Source: Methanospirillum hungatei
GTDB taxonomy: Archaea; Halobacteriota; Methanomicrobia; Methanomicrobiales; Methanospirillaceae
Reading direction: 5' to 3'
Assembly: GCF_020216685.1 (NCBI RefSeq)
Contig: NZ_JAIWNS010000219.1
Span: forward strand, 1 to 7,668
DNA length: 7,668 nucleotides
This document shows, piece by piece, positions 1 to 5,082 of this stretch. Below the pieces are notes generated by a model. The model searched no databases and had not been told where the DNA came from. It saw nothing but the letters and a program-made list of their open reading frames with translations. Every line of letters begins with the position of its first letter. Positions within the stretch are counted from its first letter, which is position 1. The position numbers and the translations under genes are program-made.

Positions 1-147
1 ACAACCATCTCCTGGAGGCAGGTCAGGTCGGTTGAGATAAGATATTATGATGAAGGACAGGAACATCTGCTTTATCTGTTTGCGCAGTTCTGGCTGATCA
101 TCGCTGTTGTATTGTTATTACCGTTTTTCTTATCCAGAAAAAATTAG
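1..147 (+). CDS. 3' end of an unidentified membrane protein gene (partial)
   Basis: Frame 1 is open from the window edge to a TAG at 145-147, giving the last 48 residues of a protein whose start lies outside. The visible part has a polar, charged stretch (residues 1-22, containing SWRQVRSVEIRYYDEG), then one strongly hydrophobic segment at about residues 23-44 (core FWLIIAVVLLLPFFL), then a very short basic tail, SRKN. This is the pattern of a C-terminal transmembrane helix with a cytoplasmic basic end. No family can be assigned from so little sequence. That it is real coding sequence is inferred from the clean helix-plus-basic-tail ending and from the change in base composition just after the stop. 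A small hairpin follows at 165-184. Confidence 0.6.
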   Translation, partial: TTISWRQVRSVEIRYYDEGQEHLLYLFAQFWLIIAVVLLLPFFLSRKN

Positions 148-164
148 CGCACACATTCACTCCC

Positions 165-184
165 GGTGGAAGAACATATCCACC
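165..184. repeat. Short hairpin after the partial membrane-protein gene
   Basis: GGTGGA (165-170) and TCCACC (179-184) form a 6-bp perfect stem with an 8-nt loop, 18 bases after the stop of the partial gene. No T-tract follows, so it is not a classic intrinsic terminator. It may help 3'-end formation or mRNA stability. Confidence 0.35.
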
Positions 185-192
185 AAAACCCC

Positions 193-240
193 ATTTGATG
201 CCCCAAAAGTGACCTGACCCTATGCGGCACCTCATCAAAT
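193..240. repeat. Perfect 8-bp inverted repeat, ATTTGATG / CATCAAAT
   Basis: ATTTGATG at 193-200 is exactly mirrored by CATCAAAT at 233-240, with 32 bases between. CC (201-202) could extend the pairing to GG (226-227) with a bulge. The function is unknown. It could be a structured 3' region of the upstream transcript or a remnant of a small mobile element. Confidence 0.35.
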
Positions 241-567
241 AGCCCTCATGAAGAATGATCAGGCCATCTGTCAGAACCCGACTGACAATGATGAAAAAAA
301 AGTGCCCGGAAATTTCCCCTTTTTCTCACAGAAAATATTGCATAATAGATGTTTTTATTAGAAAATAAACGAAAATTTTAGATTTTATTGAGATCCTGAT
401 GATTAAAATGACCTGAAATCACGCGCAAGCCCTAAAACGAATTAGAAATGACTTATTTCGATTATACACCGAGATCAAAATCCCAGTTTTGCCGTAAATT
501 TAAATTTCAAGGATAAATCGATAATTTTTCATTAAAATGGTTTTAAATTGCCTAAAATCGTTTTTAA

Positions 568-599
568 TGCTCAAAATGCGGAATTTTTCAATTTGAGCA
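568..599. repeat. Inverted repeat upstream of the AdoMetDC-like gene
   Basis: TGCTCAAA (568-575) pairs with TTTGAGCA (592-599). The stem continues past one A-A mismatch with TG (577-578) to CA (589-590), giving 10 pairs over 11 positions and a 10-nt loop (579-588). It lies 66 bp before the start codon. It also lies about 25 bp after the TTTTAAAT at 541-548, so a transcript from that element would begin near this hairpin. It may be an operator dyad or a 5'-leader structure. Confidence 0.4.
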
Positions 600-617
600 G
601 TTTTGATCAGAGTAAAC

Positions 618-657
618 CTTAAATCCTCAGACATACACGTGAATGAGTCAAAAGGAG
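618..657 (+). promoter_or_regulatory. Probable promoter and ribosome binding site of the AdoMetDC-like gene
   Basis: A TATA-like CTTAAAT lies at 618-624, which would place transcription start near 646-648. A strong Shine-Dalgarno sequence, AAGGAGA (652-658), follows, six bases before the ATG at 665. The SD fixes the start codon. The TATA assignment is less certain because the whole region is AT-rich, and TTTTAAAT at 541-548 is an alternative giving a longer leader. Confidence 0.45.
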
Positions 658-664
658 ATACACC

Positions 665-1105
665 ATGATAGACACACTTGTTCCAACCAGAGAAGGAATC
701 GCAACCGCACCAGCAAAGTCAGATCAGGAGATAATGGAGGAGTTTAAATCCAGAAACGCCTGGGGTCTGTATACAAGCGTTGATCTGAAGAACTGCAACC
801 CGGAAACCATCAGAGATGCAGGAAAGATCAGGGAATTCGTCGTTCAGCTCTGTGACCTGATTAAGATGAAGCGGTTTGGAGAGCCACAGATCATCAACTT
901 TGGCCCATGTGAGCGCGTAGCAGGATATTCCATGACCCAGCTGATCGAAACCTCACTCATCGGAGCACACTTTGCAAACGAGACCAATGCTGCCTACATT
1001 GATATCTTCTCATGCAAAGAATACGCCCCACAACTCACCGCTGAATTCTGCCGGGAATTCTTTGGTGCAGATAAGGTAACCGTTCATATTGCATTCCGGG
1101 ATTAA
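665..1105 (+). CDS. S-adenosylmethionine decarboxylase proenzyme homologue (SpeD/SpeH family)
   Basis: This 146-residue protein matches the small pyruvoyl-dependent AdoMet decarboxylases, which self-cleave at a Ser to form the cofactor and supply aminopropyl groups for polyamines. Aligned by eye to the Thermotoga enzyme (catalytic Ser55, Ser63, His68, Cys83), all four positions are present at the right spacing: Ser89, Ser97, His102 in GAH, and Cys117 in IDIFSC. The residue before the pyruvoyl Ser is normally Glu (SES); here it is Thr96 (ETS), and the residue after it is Leu instead of His. An N-terminal extension of roughly 25-30 residues precedes the domain, which starts near WGLYTSVDLKNC. 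The start is fixed by a good SD. No polyamine genes are nearby. It could be an active SpeD, a homologue with another decarboxylase activity, or a non-processed paralogue. The family is clear, the activity is not. Confidence 0.8.
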   Translation: MIDTLVPTREGIATAPAKSDQEIMEEFKSRNAWGLYTSVDLKNCNPETIRDAGKIREFVVQLCDLIKMKRFGEPQIINFGPCERVAGYSMTQLIETSLIGAHFANETNAAYIDIFSCKEYAPQLTAEFCREFFGADKVTVHIAFRD

Positions 1106-1116
1106 ACCCTCAATAC

Positions 1117-1138
1117 CCTTTTCTTTTTATCCTTTTTA
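1117..1138 (+). terminator. T-rich termination tract after the AdoMetDC-like gene
   Basis: Two to three pyrimidine runs (CCCTTTTC, TTTTTATCC, TTTTT) begin 12 bases after the stop codon on the plus strand. Archaeal RNA polymerase terminates at such U-runs without needing a hairpin. The tract sits in the 63-bp gap between two convergent genes. A run of six T on the minus strand (1160-1165) may serve the facing gene. Confidence 0.55.
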
Positions 1139-1168
1139 AAACCCGTTGGTTTGACTCTGAAAAAATGA

Positions 1169-1708
1169 TTACGCTGCCAGCACGGCTTTGGCAACCTTTT
1201 CTCCAAATCCTGCCGCAGCGGGCGGACCATTCGCAGTTATTACCCGCCCGTCAGACACAATCGGTTCAGGCTTGTATGTCGCCCCCCCTTGCCTGAGCTG
1301 TTGAATGGCGACGTCATCATTCCATACCGTTGCCTGCTTACCCTTCAGTACTCCTGCCTGTGCAAGAACTACCGTGGAAAGGCAGATGGCCGATACTATC
1401 TTTCCTGCAGCATCAAACTCCTGTACAAGGGCCTGGAGAGATTTATTGTTCCACAGGTGATTCGGCGACCCGCCACCACCCACAATCAGTATTCCGGCAT
1501 AGGGAGTAATCCCGGCCTCGCTGACGTCACGAACGGTCTTTTCAATAAGAACCTTCCCACCCAGCATCCCGATTGCAAGGCCGGTCTGTGTTGAAACGAT
1601 ATCATACCCGATTCCAGCCTTTTCAAGATATTTTATCGGTTCGGAGAGCTCTTCATCGCGAAACTGTACCGGGGCAATGACAATCAGAACCTTCTTTTCC
1701 ACTGACAT
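1169..1708 (-). CDS. DJ-1/PfpI-family protein
   Basis: This 179-residue protein has the flavodoxin-like DJ-1/PfpI fold pattern. A first beta strand (KKVLIVIAPVQF) leads to an acidic DEEL near residues 18-21, where the family keeps its conserved Glu. GILIVGGGG lies near 72-80, and the nucleophile-elbow Cys109 lies in SAICLSTVVLA. The usual PfpI-protease signature is CHGP; here the residue after Cys is Leu, so the Cys-His protease pair is absent. A DJ-1-like redox, glyoxalase or chaperone role is more likely than proteolysis. The frame extends to a TTG at 1738, but the ATG at 1708 is preferred: GAGGAG stands just before it and the beta strand begins directly after MSVE. It is convergent with the AdoMetDC-like gene and lies downstream of, and separate from, the PaaK-ACT operon, with its own likely TATA at about 1742-1749. 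The substrate is unknown. Confidence 0.8.
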   Translation of the reverse strand: MSVEKKVLIVIAPVQFRDEELSEPIKYLEKAGIGYDIVSTQTGLAIGMLGGKVLIEKTVRDVSEAGITPYAGILIVGGGGSPNHLWNNKSLQALVQEFDAAGKIVSAICLSTVVLAQAGVLKGKQATVWNDDVAIQQLRQGGATYKPEPIVSDGRVITANGPPAAAGFGEKVAKAVLAA

Positions 1709-1741
1709 GCTCCTCACTGCAGGGAAGTCTGCTCGCAAATC

Positions 1742-1749
1742 AATAAAGG
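1742..1749 (-). promoter_or_regulatory. TATA-like element for the DJ-1-family gene
   Basis: On the minus strand CTTTATTG lies about 37 bp upstream of the ATG at 1708. Transcription would then start near 1720 and give a short leader containing the GAGGAG ribosome binding site. It fits the spacing, but it is a weak match judged only by eye. Confidence 0.3.
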
Positions 1750-1766
1750 TATGGATCTGAAGTCAC

Positions 1767-1779
1767 GAAAAAAAGAAGA
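1767..1779 (-). terminator. T-rich tract after the PaaK-PaaK-ACT operon
   Basis: The minus strand reads CTTCTTTTTTTC about 13 bases after the stop of the ACT gene. This is a plausible archaeal U-run terminator that would separate the operon from the DJ-1-family gene downstream on the same strand. Confidence 0.5.
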
Positions 1780-1791
1780 GAGGATGCTGGA

Positions 1792-2226
1792 TTACTGTAT
1801 TGATTCAGAGGCAATGAGAGTAAATTTGTGTGAATGAAGCAGACGAATCGCCTCTTCAACCTGATCTACCCGTAAGATCAGAATTGCCTTATTTTTACCA
1901 GAGAAGGCATAGGAGTACTCGATATTTATTCCTGCTTCACTGAGCTTTGATGCTATCTCAAAAAGGCCGCCCGGCTCATCCTTCATCTCAACCGCAATGA
2001 CATGGGTGAATGCGACATTAAAACCCATGGAGGTGAGTTTCTTAAATGCAACATCAGGTTTGTCCACAAGGGCCCTGATGACACCAAACCCCTCCGCTTC
2101 CGCAATAGAGAAGGCTAGGATATTAACATTCTCCTCCTGACATGCCTTTGCCATTGCAGCCAGCCTGCCCGGTTTATTCTCAGAAAAAAGGGAGATCTGG
2201 CGGATCATATACTGTTCACAACTCAT
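1792..2226 (-). CDS. Tandem ACT-domain regulatory protein
   Basis: This 144-residue protein consists almost entirely of two ACT domains, small ligand-binding modules that usually sense amino acids. The first spans about residues 8-72, with the turn ENKPGRL at 16-22. The second spans about 76-135, with DEPGGL at 83-88. There is no catalytic or DNA-binding domain, so it probably acts as a free sensor subunit on a partner. It is the last gene of the operon. Its ATG overlaps the TAA of the preceding PaaK-type gene by one base (TAATG), with a GAGGTTGAT ribosome binding site inside that gene, which implies translational coupling. Stand-alone double-ACT proteins beside PaaK-type ligases are a known arrangement. 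The inferred ligand is an aromatic amino acid such as Phe or Trp, and the inferred partner is one of the ligases. Neither is shown by the sequence. A second possible start is Met7. Confidence 0.85.
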   Translation of the reverse strand: MSCEQYMIRQISLFSENKPGRLAAMAKACQEENVNILAFSIAEAEGFGVIRALVDKPDVAFKKLTSMGFNVAFTHVIAVEMKDEPGGLFEIASKLSEAGINIEYSYAFSGKNKAILILRVDQVEEAIRLLHSHKFTLIASESIQ

Positions 2227-3527
2227 TATATCAACCTCTTGTCAATCACACGTTTTGCTTTCCCTTCAAACCGGGGCAAGGTTCCCGGTTCGGTCAGTTC
2301 AACCGATACCTGTACATTCAATGAGCTCTTCAAAACCTTTTCAACATGCCGCTGTGTACGCATCAGATCTGAAATCTTATCGGAAAACGCTTCCTTTGCA
2401 AGCTCAACTTTGATGAGCATCTCGTCAAGGGCGCCCTTGCGGTCAACCTCAATCATAAAGTGTTCTGCAACTTCCGGGATTCCAAGGAGGGCATGTTCTA
2501 TCTGACTTGGGAAGACATTGATACCACGGATGATAAGCATGTCATCGACCCTGCCTGACAACCGTTCAAGCCGGGGATGGGTTCTGCCACAAGGGCATGG
2601 TTCTTCCCTGATAGCGGTGATATCACCGGTCCGGTATCTGATTATGGGAAGACCATCCTTTTGGAGCATGGTCACCACCAGTTCACCACGCTCGCCTGGC
2701 GGAAGAGGTTTTTGTGAGTCAGGGTCCAGAATTTCAGGATAGATCAGATCACTCCAGACATGAAAACCCTGTTGATATTCACATTCACAAAAGAGCGGCC
2801 CTGAAAGTTCACTGGTCCCGTAGATATCATAGGCGTCAACCCCAAGACTCTCTTTAATCCGAAGCCGCATCTGCTCACTCCAGGGCTCGGCTCCGACAAT
2901 GGCTTTTCGCAGAAGGGTGTCATTTTTAATTGAAACCCCCATCTTCTCTGCAACCTCTCCCATATGCAGGAGATATGACGGTGTGCAGGCGATGGCAGTA
3001 ACTCTCAGATCCTGCATCAGCTCGATCTGCCGCTCGGTATTCCCAACCGATGTCGGAAGGACCGTTGCACCAATCCGCTCAGCCCCGTAATGAAGACCAA
3101 GACCACCGGTGAAGAGACCATACCCATAACTGACCTGCATCACATCTCCCCGTCCGATACCGGCAGACGTCAGAGCGCGGGCAAGGGATTCGGTCCAGTT
3201 ATAGATATCGTTCTTCGTGTATCCGACAACCGTAGGTTTTCCGGTCGTTCCTGATGACACATGATACCGAACCAGTTCCTCCTGTTCGCTCATGATCAGA
3301 CCGTCAGGGTAGGTATCCCGGAGGTCTTTTTTATGCATAAAGGGAAGCCGGATAATATCCTCCAGTGAATTAATATCATCAGGATGGACCCCTGCTTCCT
3401 TCATGCGCTTGTGATAAAATGAGGAAAAACTGTAAACCCGGTAAACAAGGGTTTTCAGGAGCTTAAACTGAAGCTTTCGAAGGTCAGCGACGGGCATCTC
3501 CTCGATACGCGGATCCCAGCACCGCAT
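2226..3527 (-). CDS. paaK: Phenylacetate-CoA ligase-type enzyme, second copy
   Basis: This 433-residue, full-length PaaK-family adenylate-forming enzyme would make an aryl-CoA from an aryl acid, ATP and CoA, in the cytoplasm. Visible motifs are the phosphate loop SSGTTGK (91-97), AEPWSE (213-218), the adenine-site YGTSE (236-240), YRTGD (298-302), the hinge region GRVDDMLIIRG (325-335), NVFPSQIE (337-344), and the C-terminal catalytic Lys in FEGKAKR (420-426, probably Lys423). Cys249, His256, Cys311 and Cys313 are shared with the upstream copy and could form a structural zinc site. It is the middle gene of the operon. Its ATG overlaps the TGA of the first copy by one base (TGATG), with GGGGTGAT as ribosome binding site. 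Roughly half the residues match the first copy by eye, so the pair arose by duplication. Phenylacetate is the type substrate; indoleacetate or hydroxyphenylacetate are equally possible. Confidence 0.88.
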   Translation of the reverse strand: MRCWDPRIEEMPVADLRKLQFKLLKTLVYRVYSFSSFYHKRMKEAGVHPDDINSLEDIIRLPFMHKKDLRDTYPDGLIMSEQEELVRYHVSSGTTGKPTVVGYTKNDIYNWTESLARALTSAGIGRGDVMQVSYGYGLFTGGLGLHYGAERIGATVLPTSVGNTERQIELMQDLRVTAIACTPSYLLHMGEVAEKMGVSIKNDTLLRKAIVGAEPWSEQMRLRIKESLGVDAYDIYGTSELSGPLFCECEYQQGFHVWSDLIYPEILDPDSQKPLPPGERGELVVTMLQKDGLPIIRYRTGDITAIREEPCPCGRTHPRLERLSGRVDDMLIIRGINVFPSQIEHALLGIPEVAEHFMIEVDRKGALDEMLIKVELAKEAFSDKISDLMRTQRHVEKVLKSSLNVQVSVELTEPGTLPRFEGKAKRVIDKRLI

Positions 3528-4816
3528 CAGTCATCACCCCGCCGATCAACCACCCGTTTTGCTTTTCCTTCAAAGCGGGGCAGAGTTCCGGGTTCAACCA
3601 GGTGAACCGTCGTCCTGAGCTCGAGAACATCGCGGAGAGACTTTATGACCTTATTCTGTACATTCTTTAGATCAGCCAGTTCTCCATGGAAATTCTCACG
3701 GGAAACCTCAACATCAATCGTCATCTCATCCATATGGTTTACCCGGTCAACATAAACCATGTAGTGATTGCCGACCTCAGGGATGGAGAGAAGGACATGC
3801 TCTATCTGACTGGGGAAGACGTTGATACCACGGATGACCAGCATATCGTCACTTCTGCCGGTAAAGCGGGCAAGTTTGGGACCTCTGCCGCAGGGACACT
3901 CGTCCTCCATGATCATGGTGATATCACCGGTCCTGTACCGGAGGAGCGGCATTGCCTCTTTTGTCAGGGGAGTGACTACCAGTTCTCCCCGTTCTCCAGG
4001 ACCCAGGTTCTCACCAGTCTTGGGATCAATAATCTCAACCAGATAGGAGTCATGCCAGATATGAAGCCCGTTATGTTCAGAGCATTCAAAGGCAACCCCT
4101 GGACCGTAGAGCTCACTCATCCCATAACTGTCAAAGGCCTCCACACCCAGTTTCTCCTGCAGTTCGTTCCTGGTCTTCTCTGACCAGGGTTCGGCACCGA
4201 AGATACCTACTCTGAGGGAAGACAGATCCATCTTCATCTCAGCTGCAGCCTCTGCAAGATGGAGACCGTAACTTGGAGTACAGTGAATAGCCGTAACTCC
4301 AAAATCATGAATCATCTCTATCTGCCGTTTCGTATTGCCAGTTCCGCTTGGGACCGCGGTCAGACCTGCCTTCTCTGCACCATAGTGGAACCCGAGTCCG
4401 CCGGTAAACATCCCGTAATTAACCATGTTCTGAAAGACGTCATCTTTCGTAAGACCCACCATGGTCAGGTTTCGTGCAATCAGATCTGCCCAGGTGTTAA
4501 TATCTCCGGCAGTATACCCGACAACCGTGGGTTTTCCGGTAGTCCCCGATGTTGTATGGATCCGGACGACATCCCTGAGCGGGACTGCAAGAAACCCAAA
4601 AGGATACCCGTCACGCAGATCAGTCTTCCGGGTAAATGGTAATTTCTGCAGATCCTCAATCGTTTGAATATCAGACGGACGAAGACCGGCTTCCTTAAAC
4701 TTTTTCTGGTAAAACCCGACATTGGCGCAGCGGGACACTGTTTCACGAAGACGCTTTTCCTGAAGTATCTTCAGATCTGCAGGTTTTATCGTCTCAATTG
4801 CCTCATCCCAGAACAT
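3527..4816 (-). CDS. paaK: Phenylacetate-CoA ligase-type enzyme, first copy
   Basis: This 429-residue PaaK-family aryl-CoA ligase is the first gene of the three-gene operon. Motifs in order are TTSGTTGK (88-95), GAEPWSE (207-213), YGMSE (231-235), YRTGD (294-298), GRSDDMLVIRG (320-330), NVFPSQIE (332-339), and FEGKAKR with the probable catalytic Lys418. Length and domain order are normal for PaaK. Candidate metal ligands are Cys245, His252, Cys307 and Cys309. It differs from the second copy around the substrate pocket (for example NMVNYGMF against QVSYGYGLF, and PSGTGN against PTSVGN), so different acids may be used. The ATG at 4816 begins the typical N-terminus (FWDEAIE...LQ); only a weak SD (AGGAT) is near it, while a better GAGGAG lies further up at about 4833-4838. 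In methanogens such enzymes are thought to feed aryl-CoA to indolepyruvate ferredoxin oxidoreductase for aromatic amino-acid synthesis from environmental aryl acids. That partner is not in this window. Confidence 0.88.
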   Translation of the reverse strand: MFWDEAIETIKPADLKILQEKRLRETVSRCANVGFYQKKFKEAGLRPSDIQTIEDLQKLPFTRKTDLRDGYPFGFLAVPLRDVVRIHTTSGTTGKPTVVGYTAGDINTWADLIARNLTMVGLTKDDVFQNMVNYGMFTGGLGFHYGAEKAGLTAVPSGTGNTKRQIEMIHDFGVTAIHCTPSYGLHLAEAAAEMKMDLSSLRVGIFGAEPWSEKTRNELQEKLGVEAFDSYGMSELYGPGVAFECSEHNGLHIWHDSYLVEIIDPKTGENLGPGERGELVVTPLTKEAMPLLRYRTGDITMIMEDECPCGRGPKLARFTGRSDDMLVIRGINVFPSQIEHVLLSIPEVGNHYMVYVDRVNHMDEMTIDVEVSRENFHGELADLKNVQNKVIKSLRDVLELRTTVHLVEPGTLPRFEGKAKRVVDRRGDD

Positions 4817-4882
4817 AACCGTGCTATCCTGAACTCCTCATAAGAAGTCTTTGATAATTACGTTGGAAGGGAGAGTGAATAA

Positions 4883-4904
4883 CCATTGTTACACGATAAC
4901 ATGG
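4883..4904. repeat. Bulged dyad in the divergent promoter region
   Basis: CCAT (4883-4886) pairs with ATGG (4901-4904) and GTTA (4888-4891) pairs with TAAC (4897-4900), leaving one bulged T and a loop of CACGA. The dyad is about 75 bp upstream of the operon start codon and 25-30 bp upstream of its possible TATA box, a position suited to an activator or repressor site. Confidence 0.35.
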
Positions 4905-5049
4905 AACATGGATTTTGATAATATGAGATAAACAGAGGAGAAGGTGTACTAATATTATCAATAATCCTGTTTTTAGAGGGGATCTTCAGGATAACCCCTG
5001 GATTACCTGACAGGGATCAGGGGAAAAACAAACCCTGAAAAAACCCATT

Positions 5050-5060
5050 CCTTTATCTTT
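5050..5060 (+). promoter_or_regulatory. TATA-like box of the Isf-family gene; leaderless transcript likely
   Basis: CTTTATCTTT is centred about 28 bp before the ATG at 5083. That is the usual archaeal TATA-to-start distance, so transcription would begin at or next to the start codon. In agreement, the bases just before the ATG (TTTTAGAATTAT) contain no ribosome binding site. Confidence 0.5.
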
Positions 5061-5082
5061 TGATACTCCCTTTTAGAATTAT

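Larger units (their letters stand above)
148..664. other. Gene-free AT-rich intergenic region with inverted repeats
   Basis: No convincing reading frame exists on either strand across these 517 bases. From about 330 to 630 the composition is strongly AT-rich, far more than the flanking genes. It contains several inverted repeats (165-184, 193-240, 308-317, 496-507, 568-599) and two TATA-like elements (about 541-548 and 618-624). The right end must carry the promoter and ribosome binding site of the AdoMetDC-like gene. The rest could be a long regulatory region, an unrecognised small RNA, or decayed sequence. Nothing seen separates these possibilities. Confidence 0.6.
4817..5082. promoter_or_regulatory. 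Divergent intergenic region between the paaK operon and the Isf gene
   Basis: These 266 bp have no gene. They must hold the operon promoter (minus) and the Isf promoter (plus). A minus-strand TAATTATCAA at 4851-4860 is a possible operon TATA element. An interrupted dyad lies at 4883-4904 (CCAT, bulged T, GTTA, 5-nt loop, TAAC, ATGG). GC-rich inverted segments at 4978-5036 (GGGG, CCCCTG, CAGGGG, CCCTG) can pair in mutually exclusive ways. These are candidate operators; nothing identifies the regulator. Confidence 0.45.

Noticed and set aside
297..324. Possible intrinsic terminator: GGAAATTTCC palindrome (308-317) flanked by AAAAAG and CTTTTT
   Set aside because: The palindrome leaves no loop, the flanks pair only with unequal bulges, and the nearest stop codon is about 150 bases away. 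Chance in an AT-rich stretch is as likely.
496..507. 12-bp palindrome AAATTTAAATTT
   Set aside because: Such A/T palindromes are expected by chance in this composition and it sits at no special distance from a gene start.
148..664. CRISPR array or replication origin in the AT-rich region
   Set aside because: There are no regularly spaced repeats, no family of origin-recognition boxes, and no cas or orc1/cdc6 gene nearby.
1289..1594. 101-codon plus-strand open frame opposite the DJ-1-family gene
   Set aside because: The opposite frame encodes a clear DJ-1/PfpI fold; this one shows no motif and no translation signal.
1709..1738. TTG at 1738 as start of the DJ-1-family gene
   Set aside because: There is no ribosome binding site before it, the ten extra residues do not belong to the fold, and GAGGAG stands directly before the ATG at 1708.
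3686..4183. 165-codon plus-strand open frame opposite the first paaK gene
   Set aside because: It lies fully inside a well-supported gene on the other strand, has no ribosome binding site or recognisable domain, and its residues mirror the conserved PaaK motifs read in antisense.
4259..4642. 127-codon plus-strand open frame
   Set aside because: Antisense shadow of the first paaK gene, with low-complexity composition and no domain.
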